A DNA stretch of 64,000 nucleotides from Tropicimonas marinistellae. Its GTDB lineage: Bacteria; Pseudomonadota; Alphaproteobacteria; Rhodobacterales; Rhodobacteraceae. Below are positions 42,605 through 51,364 of this stretch, in pieces. The translations under genes were made by a program, and so were the position numbers. Each line of letters begins with the position of its first letter. Position 1 is the first letter of the stretch. The notes under the pieces are model-generated. The model did not search any database. It saw only the letters and a list, made by a program, of their open reading frames with translations, and had not been told where the DNA came from. The DNA is taken from the NCBI RefSeq assembly GCF_001509585.1, contig NZ_LNCI01000005.1:62001-126000 (forward strand), in the 5' to 3' direction.

Positions 42605-43954
42605 GTGAAGACACTGGCGAAAACGGTCGGAGGTTTGGCGCTTGCCCTGGTTTTGGCGGGCTGCTCCAACGAGACTCCGCTTCCGGGGGAACGGCTCGAA
42701 ATCCGCTCGCCGGAGGGGCTTACGGTCGGCGGTGAGGCCGCGCCGCGCATCGAAGGTGCAACGCCGGCTTCGGCGCTATCGCGCGACGTTCCCATTTCGC
42801 TCCCCGGGCAGGTCAACCACGCGGCATGGACGCACCGTGGTGGCTCCCCCGTGCACCGACTGCAGCATCCTGCGCTCGGTGCGGCGCAAACGTTGGTCTG
42901 GTCGGCCGATATCGGCGCGGGCGAGAGCCGCAAGCTGAAAATCACGGCAGATCCGGTCGTGGCGGATGGTCGTATCTTCACGCTCGACGCGCTCAGCCGG
43001 GTGAGCGGTCTTTCCACTGGCGGGGCGACGCTCTGGTCGCGGGATCTTACCCCGGCCTCCGACCGCTCGAAGGATTCCTCCGGTGGCGGGCTCGCGATCG
43101 GTGGCGGGCGGCTGTTCGTGACGACGGGCTTCGGCGAGTTGCACGCGCTCGACCCGGCCACCGGGCGCACGCTCTGGGTTCAGGGCTTCGACGCTCCGGT
43201 CGCAGGGGCGCCCACGGTCTATGGCGATCTCGTCTACGTCAGTAGCCGGGACAACCGGGCCTTTGCGGTGCGCGCTTCGGATGGCCGCTTGCGGTGGGAA
43301 TTGCCGCTGGCGCCGACGCCCTCGGCTACCGTCAACGGCGCCGGGCCCGCGGTGACGAGCCGCGTTGCCGTCTTCCCCTTCGGCTCCGCCGAACTGGTGG
43401 CCGCGCTGCGGCAGGGCGGAGTCCGGGTTTGGAGCTCCACGGTTGCCGGCGAACGACGGGGGCGGGCCTATGCGGGGGTGAACGACATCTCCTCCGATCC
43501 GGTGGTCGTGGGGAACACGCTCTACGCCGGGTCGCCGTCGGGGCGGATCGCGGCCATCGACGTCAACAGCGGCGAGCGGATCTGGACGGCCACCGAGGGC
43601 GCGATGAGCCCGGTCGTGGTCGAAGGCGGCTCGGTCTTCGCGGTGACGGACATCCAGCAGCTCGTCCGGATCAACGCGGCCACGGGCGAGGTGATCTGGC
43701 GCACCGACCTGCCGGGGTTCAAGAACGAGCGCCCGCGCCGCTATCAGGCGGTCTACGCCCATTATGGCCCGGTCCTGGCGGGCGGCAAGCTGCTCGTGGC
43801 CTCCGACGACGGGGTCCTGCGCAGCTTCAGCCCGCAGAGCGGCGCGCTGCTCTCGCAGGTGGCCCTGCCGGCCGGCGCGACCACCAACCCGGTCGTGGTC
43901 AACCGGACGCTCTACCTGGTGACGACGAAGGGGCAGTTGGTCGCCTACCGGTAA
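42605..43954 (+). CDS. bamB: BamB-like outer-membrane assembly lipoprotein
   Basis: 449 residues from a GTG at 42605, chosen because it gives a lipoprotein signal (VKTLAKTVGGLALALVLAGC, lipidated Cys20); the frame upstream overlaps the YfgM gene. The rest is an eight-bladed PQQ-type propeller with repeated A-x-x-G-x-W motifs (LDPATGRTLWVQGF, ASDGRLRWELPL, VNSGERIWTATEG and NAATGEVIWRTDL). It is longer than E. coli BamB (392), as usual in this order. It supports insertion of beta-barrel proteins by the BAM complex. Confidence 0.9.
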   Translation: MKTLAKTVGGLALALVLAGCSNETPLPGERLEIRSPEGLTVGGEAAPRIEGATPASALSRDVPISLPGQVNHAAWTHRGGSPVHRLQHPALGAAQTLVWSADIGAGESRKLKITADPVVADGRIFTLDALSRVSGLSTGGATLWSRDLTPASDRSKDSSGGGLAIGGGRLFVTTGFGELHALDPATGRTLWVQGFDAPVAGAPTVYGDLVYVSSRDNRAFAVRASDGRLRWELPLAPTPSATVNGAGPAVTSRVAVFPFGSAELVAALRQGGVRVWSSTVAGERRGRAYAGVNDISSDPVVVGNTLYAGSPSGRIAAIDVNSGERIWTATEGAMSPVVVEGGSVFAVTDIQQLVRINAATGEVIWRTDLPGFKNERPRRYQAVYAHYGPVLAGGKLLVASDDGVLRSFSPQSGALLSQVALPAGATTNPVVVNRTLYLVTTKGQLVAYR

Positions 43955-44493
43955 CCGGACGGCCCTGCAAAAGGGCGGTGTCTCACGCGTGAGACAGGAG
44001 CCCGGTGACGACTTTTCAATGGGTTACACGGACGAATTAATGAAGCGTTCATACATGGACGACGCTTGAGCGGCGCCGTGGAGAGCGCGACGCCAGCCGT
44101 TGACGGGGCGCGGGCATGCCGTCCGAGATGTGCGGACGCCACCTTCAGCGACTGAATGGTCATTCCGGGGCCCGGTTCCCTCAGCATCGCGTTGAGAAAC
44201 GGAAGGCATGCCACTGTGTTTGTGCGTGTCATTGGGACGGTGTTGCTCCGGCGGGCACGGCGTGTTTGCCGCTGGCACGCGGTATCGCGGCGCGCGGGTT
44301 CGCGCGTTGCCGCCTCCGTTCAAGAGACCTACGACGCTGGCGCGGCCCACATGGTGCCCGGAGGTCTGCCGAGACATCGCGGGTGCCGCCCGGATACCTA
44401 TGTCGGGAGGCCCTGCAAATCACACCTTTCGGCTGCGGCGCGCATGCGCTATGGGTCCGGGTCGGTTCAACCTCAAATTCGCGCGAGACAGCC
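43955..44493. other. 539-base intergenic region between bamB and der
   Basis: I see no supported gene here. After bamB comes a small hairpin CCCT-GCAAA-AGGG, then a perfect 16-base palindrome GTCTCACGCGTGAGAC at 43980-43995. Bases 44010-44060 are noticeably AT-richer than the surroundings. A 16-codon frame (MGYTDELMKRSYMDDA) starts at 44019 but its nearest SD (AGGAG) is 17 bases away. A minus-strand frame at 44024-44377 has composition unlike a protein. The length is unusual for this compact region. Confidence 0.5.
43980..43995. promoter_or_regulatory. Perfect 16-base palindrome GTCTCACGCGTGAGAC
   Basis: Two eight-base arms with no spacer, 26 bases downstream of bamB and about 500 bases upstream of der. 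It could be an operator for a dimeric regulator or a very tight cruciform. There is no T-run, so it is not a standard terminator. I cannot name a cognate protein. Confidence 0.4.
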
Positions 44494-45951
44494 ATGAGTT
44501 TCACCCTGGCCCTGGTGGGCCGTCCCAATGTCGGCAAGTCCACGTTGTTCAACCGTCTGGTGGGCAAGCGTCTGGCGCTGGTGGACGATCAGCCCGGTGT
44601 GACCCGCGATTTGCGGGAGGGCGAGGCGCGGCTGGGCGACCTGCGGTTCACGGTGATCGACACCGCCGGGCTGGAGGAGGCCACCGACGAGAGCCTTCAG
44701 GGGCGGATGCGGCGGCTGACGGAGCGGGCGGTGGAGATGGCCGACGTGTGCCTCTTCATGCTGGACGCCCGTCAGGGCGTGACGCCAGCCGACGAGGTGT
44801 TCGCCGACATCCTGCGGCGCAAGTCGGCCCATGTGCTGCTGGCGGCCAACAAGGCGGAGAGCAACGCGAGCGACGCGGGGGTCTACGAAGCCTATGGGCT
44901 GGGCCTCGGCGATCCGATCCGGATTTCGGCGGAACACGGGGAGGGCATGGCGGACCTGCATGCGGCCCTGATGCCGCTGGCTGATGCCTTCGAGGCGCGT
45001 GCGCAGGCGGAAGCGCCTGCGGTGAATGTCGATCTGCCGGAGGACGGCGGTGGGGAGGCGGATGTGCCCACCCCGGCGAAACCCATGCAGGTGGCCGTGG
45101 TCGGCCGGCCGAACGCGGGGAAATCCACCCTGATCAACCGCATTCTGGGCGAGGACCGTTTGCTGACCGGGCCGGAAGCGGGCATTACCCGCGATGCGAT
45201 CTCGCTGCCGATTGACTGGAACGGCACGCCGATGCGGATTTTCGACACGGCGGGGATGCGCAAGAAGGCGAAGGTGCAGGAGAAGCTGGAGAAGCTCTCC
45301 GTCTCCGACGGGCTCCGGGCGGTGAAATTCGCCGAGGTCGTGGTGGTGCTGCTGGACGTGGAAATCCCCTTCGAGCAGCAGGACCTGCGGATTGCCGACC
45401 TTGCGGAGCGCGAGGGGCGGGCCGTGGTGGTGGCGGTCAACAAGTGGGATCTGGAAGACGACAAGCAGGGCAAGTTGGCCGGTTTGAAGGAAGCCTTCGA
45501 GCGCCTGCTGCCGCAGCTCAAGGGCGCGCCGCTGATCACCGTGTCGGCCAAGACGGGCCGGGGGCTCGACCGGTTGCACGATGCAATCGTGCGGGCGCAT
45601 GAGGTCTGGAACCGGCGTGTGCCCACGGCGCGGTTGAACCAGTGGCTGACCGGCATGCTGGAGGCCCATCCGCCGCCCGCGCCCGGCGGCAAGCGGGTGA
45701 AGCTGCGCTACATGACCCAGGTGAAGACGCGGCCGCCGGGATTCGTGGTGATGGCGTCTTTTCCGGAGAAGCTGCCGGATAGTTACAAACGGTATCTTAT
45801 CAACGGGTTGCGGGAGGATTTTGATATGCCCGGCACGCCGATCCGGCTGACCTTCCGCAGCCAGGCCGACAAGAACCCGTACAAGGACCGGAAGAAATCC
45901 ACGCCCTCGCGGCTGCGGAAGCATCTCGGGAAGCCAAGTCCGAAATCCTGA
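44494..45951 (+). CDS. der: Ribosome-assembly GTPase Der (EngA)
   Basis: 485 residues from the ATG at 44494. Two tandem GTPase domains: G1 GRPNVGKST at 8-16 with DTAGLEE (G3) and NKAE (G4), then GRPNAGKST near 203 with [11 protein letters not shown] and NKWD. A C-terminal KH-like domain ([37 protein letters not shown] region) and a basic tail follow. Der acts in 50S subunit maturation. An Ala/Glu-rich acidic linker separates the two domains. Confidence 0.97.
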   Translation: MSFTLALVGRPNVGKSTLFNRLVGKRLALVDDQPGVTRDLREGEARLGDLRFTVIDTAGLEEATDESLQGRMRRLTERAVEMADVCLFMLDARQGVTPADEVFADILRRKSAHVLLAANKAESNASDAGVYEAYGLGLGDPIRISAEHGEGMADLHAALMPLADAFEARAQAEAPAVNVDLPEDGGGEADVPTPAKPMQVAVVGRPNAGKSTLINRILGEDRLLTGPEAGITRDAISLPIDWNGTPMRIFDTAGMRKKAKVQEKLEKLSVSDGLRAVKFAEVVVVLLDVEIPFEQQDLRIADLAEREGRAVVVAVNKWDLEDDKQGKLAGLKEAFERLLPQLKGAPLITVSAKTGRGLDRLHDAIVRAHEVWNRRVPTARLNQWLTGMLEAHPPPAPGGKRVKLRYMTQVKTRPPGFVVMASFPEKLPDSYKRYLINGLREDFDMPGTPIRLTFRSQADKNPYKDRKKSTPSRLRKHLGKPSPKS

Positions 45952-45976
45952 TGGCACGGGAGGACCGGTTGAGCGC

Positions 45977-46942
45977 TCAGGCTGGCACGGGGGCTTGCCG
46001 GGCCTTTCGGACGTAGTGGGCGATGCGGTCGAAGTGCTTGTCCCAGGTGCCGCAGCAGCCGCCCCAGATGTCGGCGTCCGGGTAGCGGGCGGCGAGGTCT
46101 CCCATCATCTGCCCGAGTTCCTCGGGGTCGCCTTCTTCGATATGGCCGAGTTTGCAGAGGGACACCTTGTCCAGCTTCGCCGCGTTGGGGCGGAGGGAGC
46201 GGATGCGGGCGGTCCAGTCGCCCGGCTCCAGCGCCGGTTCGAACTCGACAGGGTGAGAGCAGTTGATTCCGTAGGAATCGGGGCGGGATGCGCCCGCCTC
46301 GGCGTCCGTCGCTTCAATCGCTTCGCGCAGGCTCGGACCCGACTTCAGCTTGTGCGTTCGGTCGAGGGTGAAGGACAGATTCAGCGGCAGGCCGGCGGCC
46401 GCAGCGGCCCGGCTGATGCCAACGGCCTCGGGAACATTGTTGATCGTGGCGGCCCAGACCATATCCGCGCCGCACTCCTTCAGCGTCTCCATCTGCGTCG
46501 CGTGGTAGTCTTCGGCTTCCGTGGCGGTGATGTCGTGGTTCTGGGCATAGGCATCGCCGCGCGGGCCGACGCATCCGGCCACGGCGATCCGTGGCAGCTG
46601 GCCCTGGTAGGGGCGGGCGACGTCGCGGAGAAAGTCGATGCAGAGGTGCTGCATTTCCCGCAGCCGTTCGGGGGAATATCCGAGCTTCGCCGCCCAATCC
46701 GGGCTCGCGCGGTAGTCGAACCCGGCCATCAGGGCCGCGAAACCGTGCCCGGCGGCGACGTCGAGGTAGCGGCGGTACATGTCGCTCAGATCGGTGCGGG
46801 CGGCGGGATTGGCCATCAGTTCGAACATCGCGAAGTCGCGCAGTTCGTACCCGTGGCGATACATGATCTCGGTTTCAACACCGCCCTCGGCGAGGTACAG
46901 GACACCGTCCTCGCGGGGAAAGAGCGTGCTTTCGACGGACAT
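45977..46942 (-). CDS. Homocysteine S-methyltransferase family protein
   Basis: 321 residues. A TIM-barrel methyltransferase of the Hcy-binding family: LAEGGVETEIMYRHGYELRDFAMFEL is at the start, and zinc-ligand cysteines are in NCSHP (near 225) and the GGCCGT motif near 295. It transfers a methyl group (from S-methylmethionine, betaine or methyltetrahydrofolate in relatives) to homocysteine. The donor cannot be told from sequence. It could use homocysteine made by the sulfhydrylase 16 kb away, but it is a separate single gene. Confidence 0.85.
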   Translation of the reverse strand: MSVESTLFPREDGVLYLAEGGVETEIMYRHGYELRDFAMFELMANPAARTDLSDMYRRYLDVAAGHGFAALMAGFDYRASPDWAAKLGYSPERLREMQHLCIDFLRDVARPYQGQLPRIAVAGCVGPRGDAYAQNHDITATEAEDYHATQMETLKECGADMVWAATINNVPEAVGISRAAAAAGLPLNLSFTLDRTHKLKSGPSLREAIEATDAEAGASRPDSYGINCSHPVEFEPALEPGDWTARIRSLRPNAAKLDKVSLCKLGHIEEGDPEELGQMMGDLAARYPDADIWGGCCGTWDKHFDRIAHYVRKARQAPVPA

Positions 46943-47078
46943 TGGGGCCTCCTGTTCGACGCGGTTCGGGAAAGCCTAGCAGATCGCGGCGCCTTTGACC
47001 TAACGGGAGGGGCCGGACGGTTCCGCGGGCCCGGGACGGGCGCATCTTGCCCGGCGCGGGACACGGCCGTCAGGCGCG

Positions 47079-47114
47079 CCGCGCATCGCCGGTCCGAGGC
47101 GTGGCGATGCGCGG
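47079..47114 (-). terminator. Long perfect hairpin after the TspO-like gene
   Basis: CCGCGCATCGCC (47079-47090) pairs over all 12 bases with GGCGATGCGCGG (47103-47114) around a 12-base loop, 21 bases past the minus-strand stop. Pairing can continue outward with mismatches. No T-run is present. It probably marks the 3' end of the serS transcript. Confidence 0.55.
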
Positions 47115-47134
47115 TGTGCGTCGGGCGGGATCTC

Positions 47135-47875
47135 TTAGCCCGGTTTTCGGCTGGCGACCCAGGCGAGGGCGACGGCGACGACGCCGAGCAGGGCGAGGGC
47201 CGTCAGGGCCCAGTCCCGCCCGGCATTGGCGACGCCCACGGCGAGGAGGCCCCAGCCCACGGCGAGGGCGTATTCCGGCGTGCCGTTCAGGCGGTGCTGC
47301 ACCCAGACGGCGAGACTGCCTGCTGCAAGGAGCGCCAGCCAGGCCCAGACGGTCGCGCCGGGGCCGATGCCGTAGCCGGACGCGACGATGGCGAGGCCGG
47401 CGAAGCTTGCCACGGTGAGCCAGCCGGCATAGAGCGCGATGGGGGCGCGGAGCCACCAGCGGTCGTAGCCGGGCAGGGTGGCGAAGAGCGCGGTGAGCGC
47501 GGCGGCGAGCATGCCGAAGATCAGGACGATCGACCAGACCGGGCTGAAATTCGCCACCGCCGTCCAGGGCGTGCCGAGCACGAGCGAGGCGATGAGCGGC
47601 CAGCGCGGCCTGTCCCATTGCGGGTCGTCGGCGCGGGTGCCCATGCCGTAGAAGGCATGGGCGAGAAGCCAGAGATAGATCACGCCCCAGATTGCGAAGG
47701 CGTAGCCCGCGGGCTGCACCGGCGGATCGATTTGCGGGACCGGGAAGGCCTCCGGCGCGAAGCCGCTGAAGGGCACCGTCAGCGACATCGTGGCAAAGGC
47801 CACCGCGGCGGTCACCAGCAGGACCGATTTCATCCGGCCCGGAGATTCGGCGCCGGGATCGTGGAAATCGCTCAC
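47135..47875 (-). CDS. TspO/MBR-related tryptophan-rich membrane protein
   Basis: 246 residues from a GTG at 47875 that overlaps the serS stop (GTGA). An internal ATG 14 codons later also gives a good start, [13 protein letters not shown]. About seven hydrophobic helices are seen. The [20 protein letters not shown] segment and the many tryptophans (WDRPRWP, TPWTAV, WSIV and WWLRAP) resemble the TspO-like group, which is longer than true TspO (about 160). The ligand is unknown. Coupling to serS is probably only transcriptional convenience. Confidence 0.7.
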   Translation of the reverse strand: MSDFHDPGAESPGRMKSVLLVTAAVAFATMSLTVPFSGFAPEAFPVPQIDPPVQPAGYAFAIWGVIYLWLLAHAFYGMGTRADDPQWDRPRWPLIASLVLGTPWTAVANFSPVWSIVLIFGMLAAALTALFATLPGYDRWWLRAPIALYAGWLTVASFAGLAIVASGYGIGPGATVWAWLALLAAGSLAVWVQHRLNGTPEYALAVGWGLLAVGVANAGRDWALTALALLGVVAVALAWVASRKPG

Positions 47876-49164
47876 TCCAGCGCGCCTTCGGCGGTGATCC
47901 GGGTCTTGCCGCCGAGCCACTGGTGCAGCACCTGCGGCAGCAGCACCGAGCCATCCGCCTGCTGGCCGTTCTCCAGCACCGCGATCAGGCAGCGTCCGAC
48001 GGCGAGGCCGGAGCCGTTCAGCGTGTGCACGAATTCCGGCTTGCCGCCGCCGGTCGGGCGGAAGCGGGCGTTCATGCGGCGGGCCTGGAAATCGCCGCAG
48101 ACCGAGACCGAGGAGATCTCGCGGTAGGTGTTCTGCCCCGGCAGCCAGACCTCGATGTCGTGCGTCTTGCGCGCGCCGAAGCCCATGTCACCGGTGCAGA
48201 GCACGACCGTGCGGTAGGGCAGGCCGAGCTTCTCAAGGATGGTTTCGGCGCAGCGGGTCATCCGCGCGTGCTCTTCGAGGCTCTCGTCGGGGTGGGTGAT
48301 GGAGACCATCTCCACCTTCTCGAACTGGTGCTGGCGGAGCATGCCGGAGGTATCCTTGCCCGCGCTGCCCGCCTCGGAGCGGAAGCAGAGCGAATGCGCG
48401 GTGTAGCGGCGGGGCAGGTAGCTTTCCTCGACGATGCAGTCGTTGACGATGTTGGTCAGCGTCACCTCGGAGGTGGGGATCAGCCACCAGCCCTCGCGCA
48501 GCAGGTAGGAATCCTCGCCGAACTTGGGCAATTGCCCGGTGCCGAACATCATCTCCTCGCGCACCATGACCGGGCCGTTGACCTCGGTCAGGCCGTGTTC
48601 GCTCGTATGCGTGTCGAGCATGAACTGCGCAAGCGCCCGGTGCACGCGCGCCACCGCGCCCGACATGAGCACGAACCGGGAGCCGGCGAGCTTGGCGGCG
48701 GTCTCGAAATCCATGCCGTCCTGCACGGCGGCAAGCTCGTAGTGCTCCTTCGGGTCGAAATCGAAGGCGCGCGGCTCGCCCCAGCGGCGGATTTCCACGT
48801 TGTCGTTCTCGTCCGCGCCCTCGGGCACGTCGTCGTGCGGCAGGTTGGGCAAGCCGGCCAGCATGTCCCGCAGGCGGGAATCCTCGGTCTTGGCCTCGTC
48901 CTCGAGTCGCGCGATCTCGGCCTTCTTCTCGCCGACGAGCGCGCGCAGGCGTTCGAACTCGGCCTCGTCGCCCCTGGCCTTGGCGGCGCCGACCTCCTTG
49001 GAGGCGGCGTTGCGCTCGGCCAGCGCGGTCTCCGCTGCGGCGATCTTTTCGCGGCGGGCGGCGTCGAGGGCCAGGATATCGGAAGACACCGACGACAGCC
49101 CGAGCTTCGCCATGCCGGCGTCGAAGGTTTCGGGGTTTTCGCGAATGAAGCGAATGTCGTGCAT
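47872..49164 (-). CDS. serS: Seryl-tRNA synthetase
   Basis: 430 residues from the ATG at 49164. The N-terminal tRNA-binding coiled coil (residues 25-110, [22 protein letters not shown]) is followed by the class II catalytic core: motif 2 [28 protein letters not shown] and motif 3 [19 protein letters not shown], with [11 protein letters not shown] between. It charges tRNA-Ser, and also tRNA-Sec where present. Length is standard. Confidence 0.97.
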   Translation of the reverse strand: MHDIRFIRENPETFDAGMAKLGLSSVSSDILALDAARREKIAAAETALAERNAASKEVGAAKARGDEAEFERLRALVGEKKAEIARLEDEAKTEDSRLRDMLAGLPNLPHDDVPEGADENDNVEIRRWGEPRAFDFDPKEHYELAAVQDGMDFETAAKLAGSRFVLMSGAVARVHRALAQFMLDTHTSEHGLTEVNGPVMVREEMMFGTGQLPKFGEDSYLLREGWWLIPTSEVTLTNIVNDCIVEESYLPRRYTAHSLCFRSEAGSAGKDTSGMLRQHQFEKVEMVSITHPDESLEEHARMTRCAETILEKLGLPYRTVVLCTGDMGFGARKTHDIEVWLPGQNTYREISSVSVCGDFQARRMNARFRPTGGGKPEFVHTLNGSGLAVGRCLIAVLENGQQADGSVLLPQVLHQWLGGKTRITAEGALE

Positions 49165-49284
49165 CGGGTCTCTCCTTGGCCCCTGACTACAATTGTGCAG
49201 GGGCCTCATGCCGGAAAGCGGCGCAGGAGGGAAGGGGGCATGCGGGCGCGGGGGGGCCGAATTGGGAAATCTGCGGCGAGTGGA

Positions 49285-50016
49285 TCAGCGTTCTTTTTCG
49301 AACGAATAGGTTCCGGCGACGATGCCCCGGATCGGGTCGCACCCTTGCAGATCGTGGTAGCGCCAGGCGGCGACGGCGAACTTTCGCGGCGCAATGAAGT
49401 AGATCCCGGCGCTTATGACGTCCGCCGACGGCGACCAGTCGATGTTGGATGCTTCCACCAGGGCGGTGCGGTCTTCCGGGGTCAGCGCGGCCAATTCGAG
49501 GGCGTTGGCGACGTATTCGTGGTCAACCAAGGGGATCGGGCAGCCCTTGCCAGTCTGGTGGAGCAAGGCGTGGGCCATCTCGTGAGTCAGAACGGAGCGG
49601 AAGAGAGCCTCCTTCGAAAGGCGCGAATAGGGGTCATCGGGACCGATCCGGCTTTGCATGATGTCGGGCCACAGAATCGAGATGCTGTTTACCCGGCAGT
49701 CGAACGCCGCAAGGCCCGGCCCGATTGGAAGCTCGACATGATCCACGGGTTTGACCAGGATCGCGGCGTCTTGCGAGATGCCGCATATGGTGACCGCGCG
49801 CATGGCCGCGATGGAATCCGCGCAGATACGGTCGAACGTCAATGGGTCCGGGGTGTCGACGAGGAGCATCGGATCATTGCAGGGCTGCGGGGCGGCAGCG
49901 GCAAGAACTGCCGCCAGGAATGTGCCGCTCAGGGCGCCCAGAACACGCGTCAGGAACGCGCGCCTCTTGCCCCCGGCACCACGCGAAACGCGTTCATATC
50001 CGGGGCTTGGTTTCAT
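49285..50016 (-). CDS. Secreted protein with an HExxH zinc-protease motif
   Basis: 243 residues. A basic N-terminus and hydrophobic segment (RRAFLTRVLGALSGTFLAAVLAAAA, about 19-42) suggest export. HEMAHALLHQ at 145-154 is a typical gluzincin-type HExxH. A possible third ligand lies in DHEYVANALELAAL about 20 residues later. Cysteines at 46, 65, 78, 107, 159 and near 230 could form disulfides. I do not know a named peptidase family with this layout, so activity is inferred from the motif only. It is followed by the trypsin-like gene on the same strand 85 bases on. Confidence 0.7.
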   Translation of the reverse strand: MKPSPGYERVSRGAGGKRRAFLTRVLGALSGTFLAAVLAAAAPQPCNDPMLLVDTPDPLTFDRICADSIAAMRAVTICGISQDAAILVKPVDHVELPIGPGLAAFDCRVNSISILWPDIMQSRIGPDDPYSRLSKEALFRSVLTHEMAHALLHQTGKGCPIPLVDHEYVANALELAALTPEDRTALVEASNIDWSPSADVISAGIYFIAPRKFAVAAWRYHDLQGCDPIRGIVAGTYSFEKER

Positions 50017-50101
50017 GCTCCATTATAACATTTACGCTAGGGAATGTCGCCCGGTAAATCGCCGCTTGAGCCACGAAAACCGGGGCGCGGGGCAGGTCCG
50101 G

Positions 50102-50824
50102 TTACTCCGGGCGCGGCTCTGCAAGCGGTGCGATCGTGCGGATGTTCGCGGCCCCGGAGAGGGCGGCCGACACCACCGCGACCACGCGCCAGCCGGTTCC
50201 GGATGCCCATAGGACAGGCGCCCCGGAAGCGCCGCTGATCACCGCGCAATCCAGCCCGATCTGGCCCGTGGCGCGGAAGGTCACCGCGCAGTCCCGCTGC
50301 ACCGACGGGGCATGCGGCCTGTCCTGGCGGTAGCCGATGAGCGTGAGCGGCGGCGCGGCCGCCGGCAGCGGGGCCGGGGGGATGGCCGCGATTTCCTCCG
50401 GCGGGATCGCGCTTTGGAGCACCACGACCCCGGTATCGGCCGAGAGCCGCTGCGGCGAGGGCGGGGCGTCTGGGTCGTAGCGCGGGTCGATCCGCACCGC
50501 CTTGCCCGCCCGATGCGCCGCAAAGGCGCCGCCGCGCCATCCGGCAACGAAGTGAATGTCCTCGGGCCGGGCCGGGCGGCCGTCGCGGTAGAGGCAATGG
50601 GCCGCCGTCAGCACCCGGTCCGGCGCAATGAGCGTGCCGCTGCACATGCCGCGCCGCTTGAGCCCGGCGATATTCACCCGCCCGATGGCGTTCCACTGGG
50701 GCTGATCGACCTCGGGCAGGAGGATGGGCGCGCGCGGATCGGCCAGCGCGGGGACAGTCGCGAGGGCGGCGAGTGTGGCTGCGACGGCAAGCAGGTGTGG
50801 GAGAATCCGAAACCGGGAGACCAT
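50102..50824 (-). CDS. Trypsin-like serine protease, secreted
   Basis: 240 residues with a signal peptide ending near ALA|DP (28). Chymotrypsin-fold landmarks: His76 in LTAAHC, Asp130 in SADTGVVVL and Ser200 in ISGASGAPVL, giving a full triad. The GDSGGP motif is changed to GASGAP, common in this V8/trypsin-like bacterial group. It probably works in the periplasm or outside the cell; the substrate is unknown. It may share a transcript with the HExxH gene. Confidence 0.85.
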   Translation of the reverse strand: MVSRFRILPHLLAVAATLAALATVPALADPRAPILLPEVDQPQWNAIGRVNIAGLKRRGMCSGTLIAPDRVLTAAHCLYRDGRPARPEDIHFVAGWRGGAFAAHRAGKAVRIDPRYDPDAPPSPQRLSADTGVVVLQSAIPPEEIAAIPPAPLPAAAPPLTLIGYRQDRPHAPSVQRDCAVTFRATGQIGLDCAVISGASGAPVLWASGTGWRVVAVVSAALSGAANIRTIAPLAEPRPE

Positions 50825-51007
50825 CCCCCCACCTAGCCAATGCGCCGTGCATCCTCAACTCCGGCGGTGATGGTGGGGCGTTCGGCCTTCGTGCGGGCGT
50901 TCGGGAACTCTTGCTACCGCACCTTCTTGCACTTGCCCCACCGCCCACATAGGTTGCGCGCCAGCGACGGGGGGAAGCCCCCCGCATGTCCAACCGAGGG
51001 GAGTCCC

Positions 51008-51340
51008 ATGTTCGCATCGCCTGCCTATGCCCAGGCTGCCGGAGGCGCCGGTGGCGGCGCCATCATGCAGTTCCTGCCGCTGATCCTGATCTTCGCCATC
51101 ATGTATTTCCTGCTGATCCGTCCGCAGCAGAAGAAGGTGAAGGAACATCAGAAGATGGTGAGCGAGCTGCGCCGGGGCGACCAGGTCGTGACCCAGGGCG
51201 GCGTGATTGCCAAGGTGTCCAAGGTGAAGGACGACAACGAGCTTGAGGTCGAAATTGCCGAGGGCGTCAAGGTGCGCGTCGTGCGCAGCACTGTGGCGCA
51301 GGTTCTGACCAAGACCGAACCGGCCGTCGAGAGCAAGTAA
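51008..51340 (+). CDS. yajC: Preprotein translocase accessory subunit YajC
   Basis: 110 residues from the ATG at 51008. One membrane helix at about 19-38 (IMQFLPLILIFAIMYFLLIRPQQKK) is followed by the conserved HQKMVSELRRGDQVVTQGGVIAKV segment. It forms a membrane subcomplex with SecD and SecF, encoded directly downstream. Confidence 0.95.
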   Translation: MFASPAYAQAAGGAGGGAIMQFLPLILIFAIMYFLLIRPQQKKVKEHQKMVSELRRGDQVVTQGGVIAKVSKVKDDNELEVEIAEGVKVRVVRSTVAQVLTKTEPAVESK

Positions 51341-51364
51341 ACGCGCTGAAGGGCGAGCCTTCCC

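Noticed and set aside
44019-44069. A 16-codon leader-peptide frame downstream of the 16-base palindrome
   Set aside because: The nearest SD is 17 bases from the ATG, and there is no attenuator hairpin pair or codon run to suggest a leader.
44024-44377. A 117-codon minus-strand frame between bamB and der
   Set aside because: No ribosome binding site, no hydrophobic or conserved segments, and a composition typical of random GC-rich frames.
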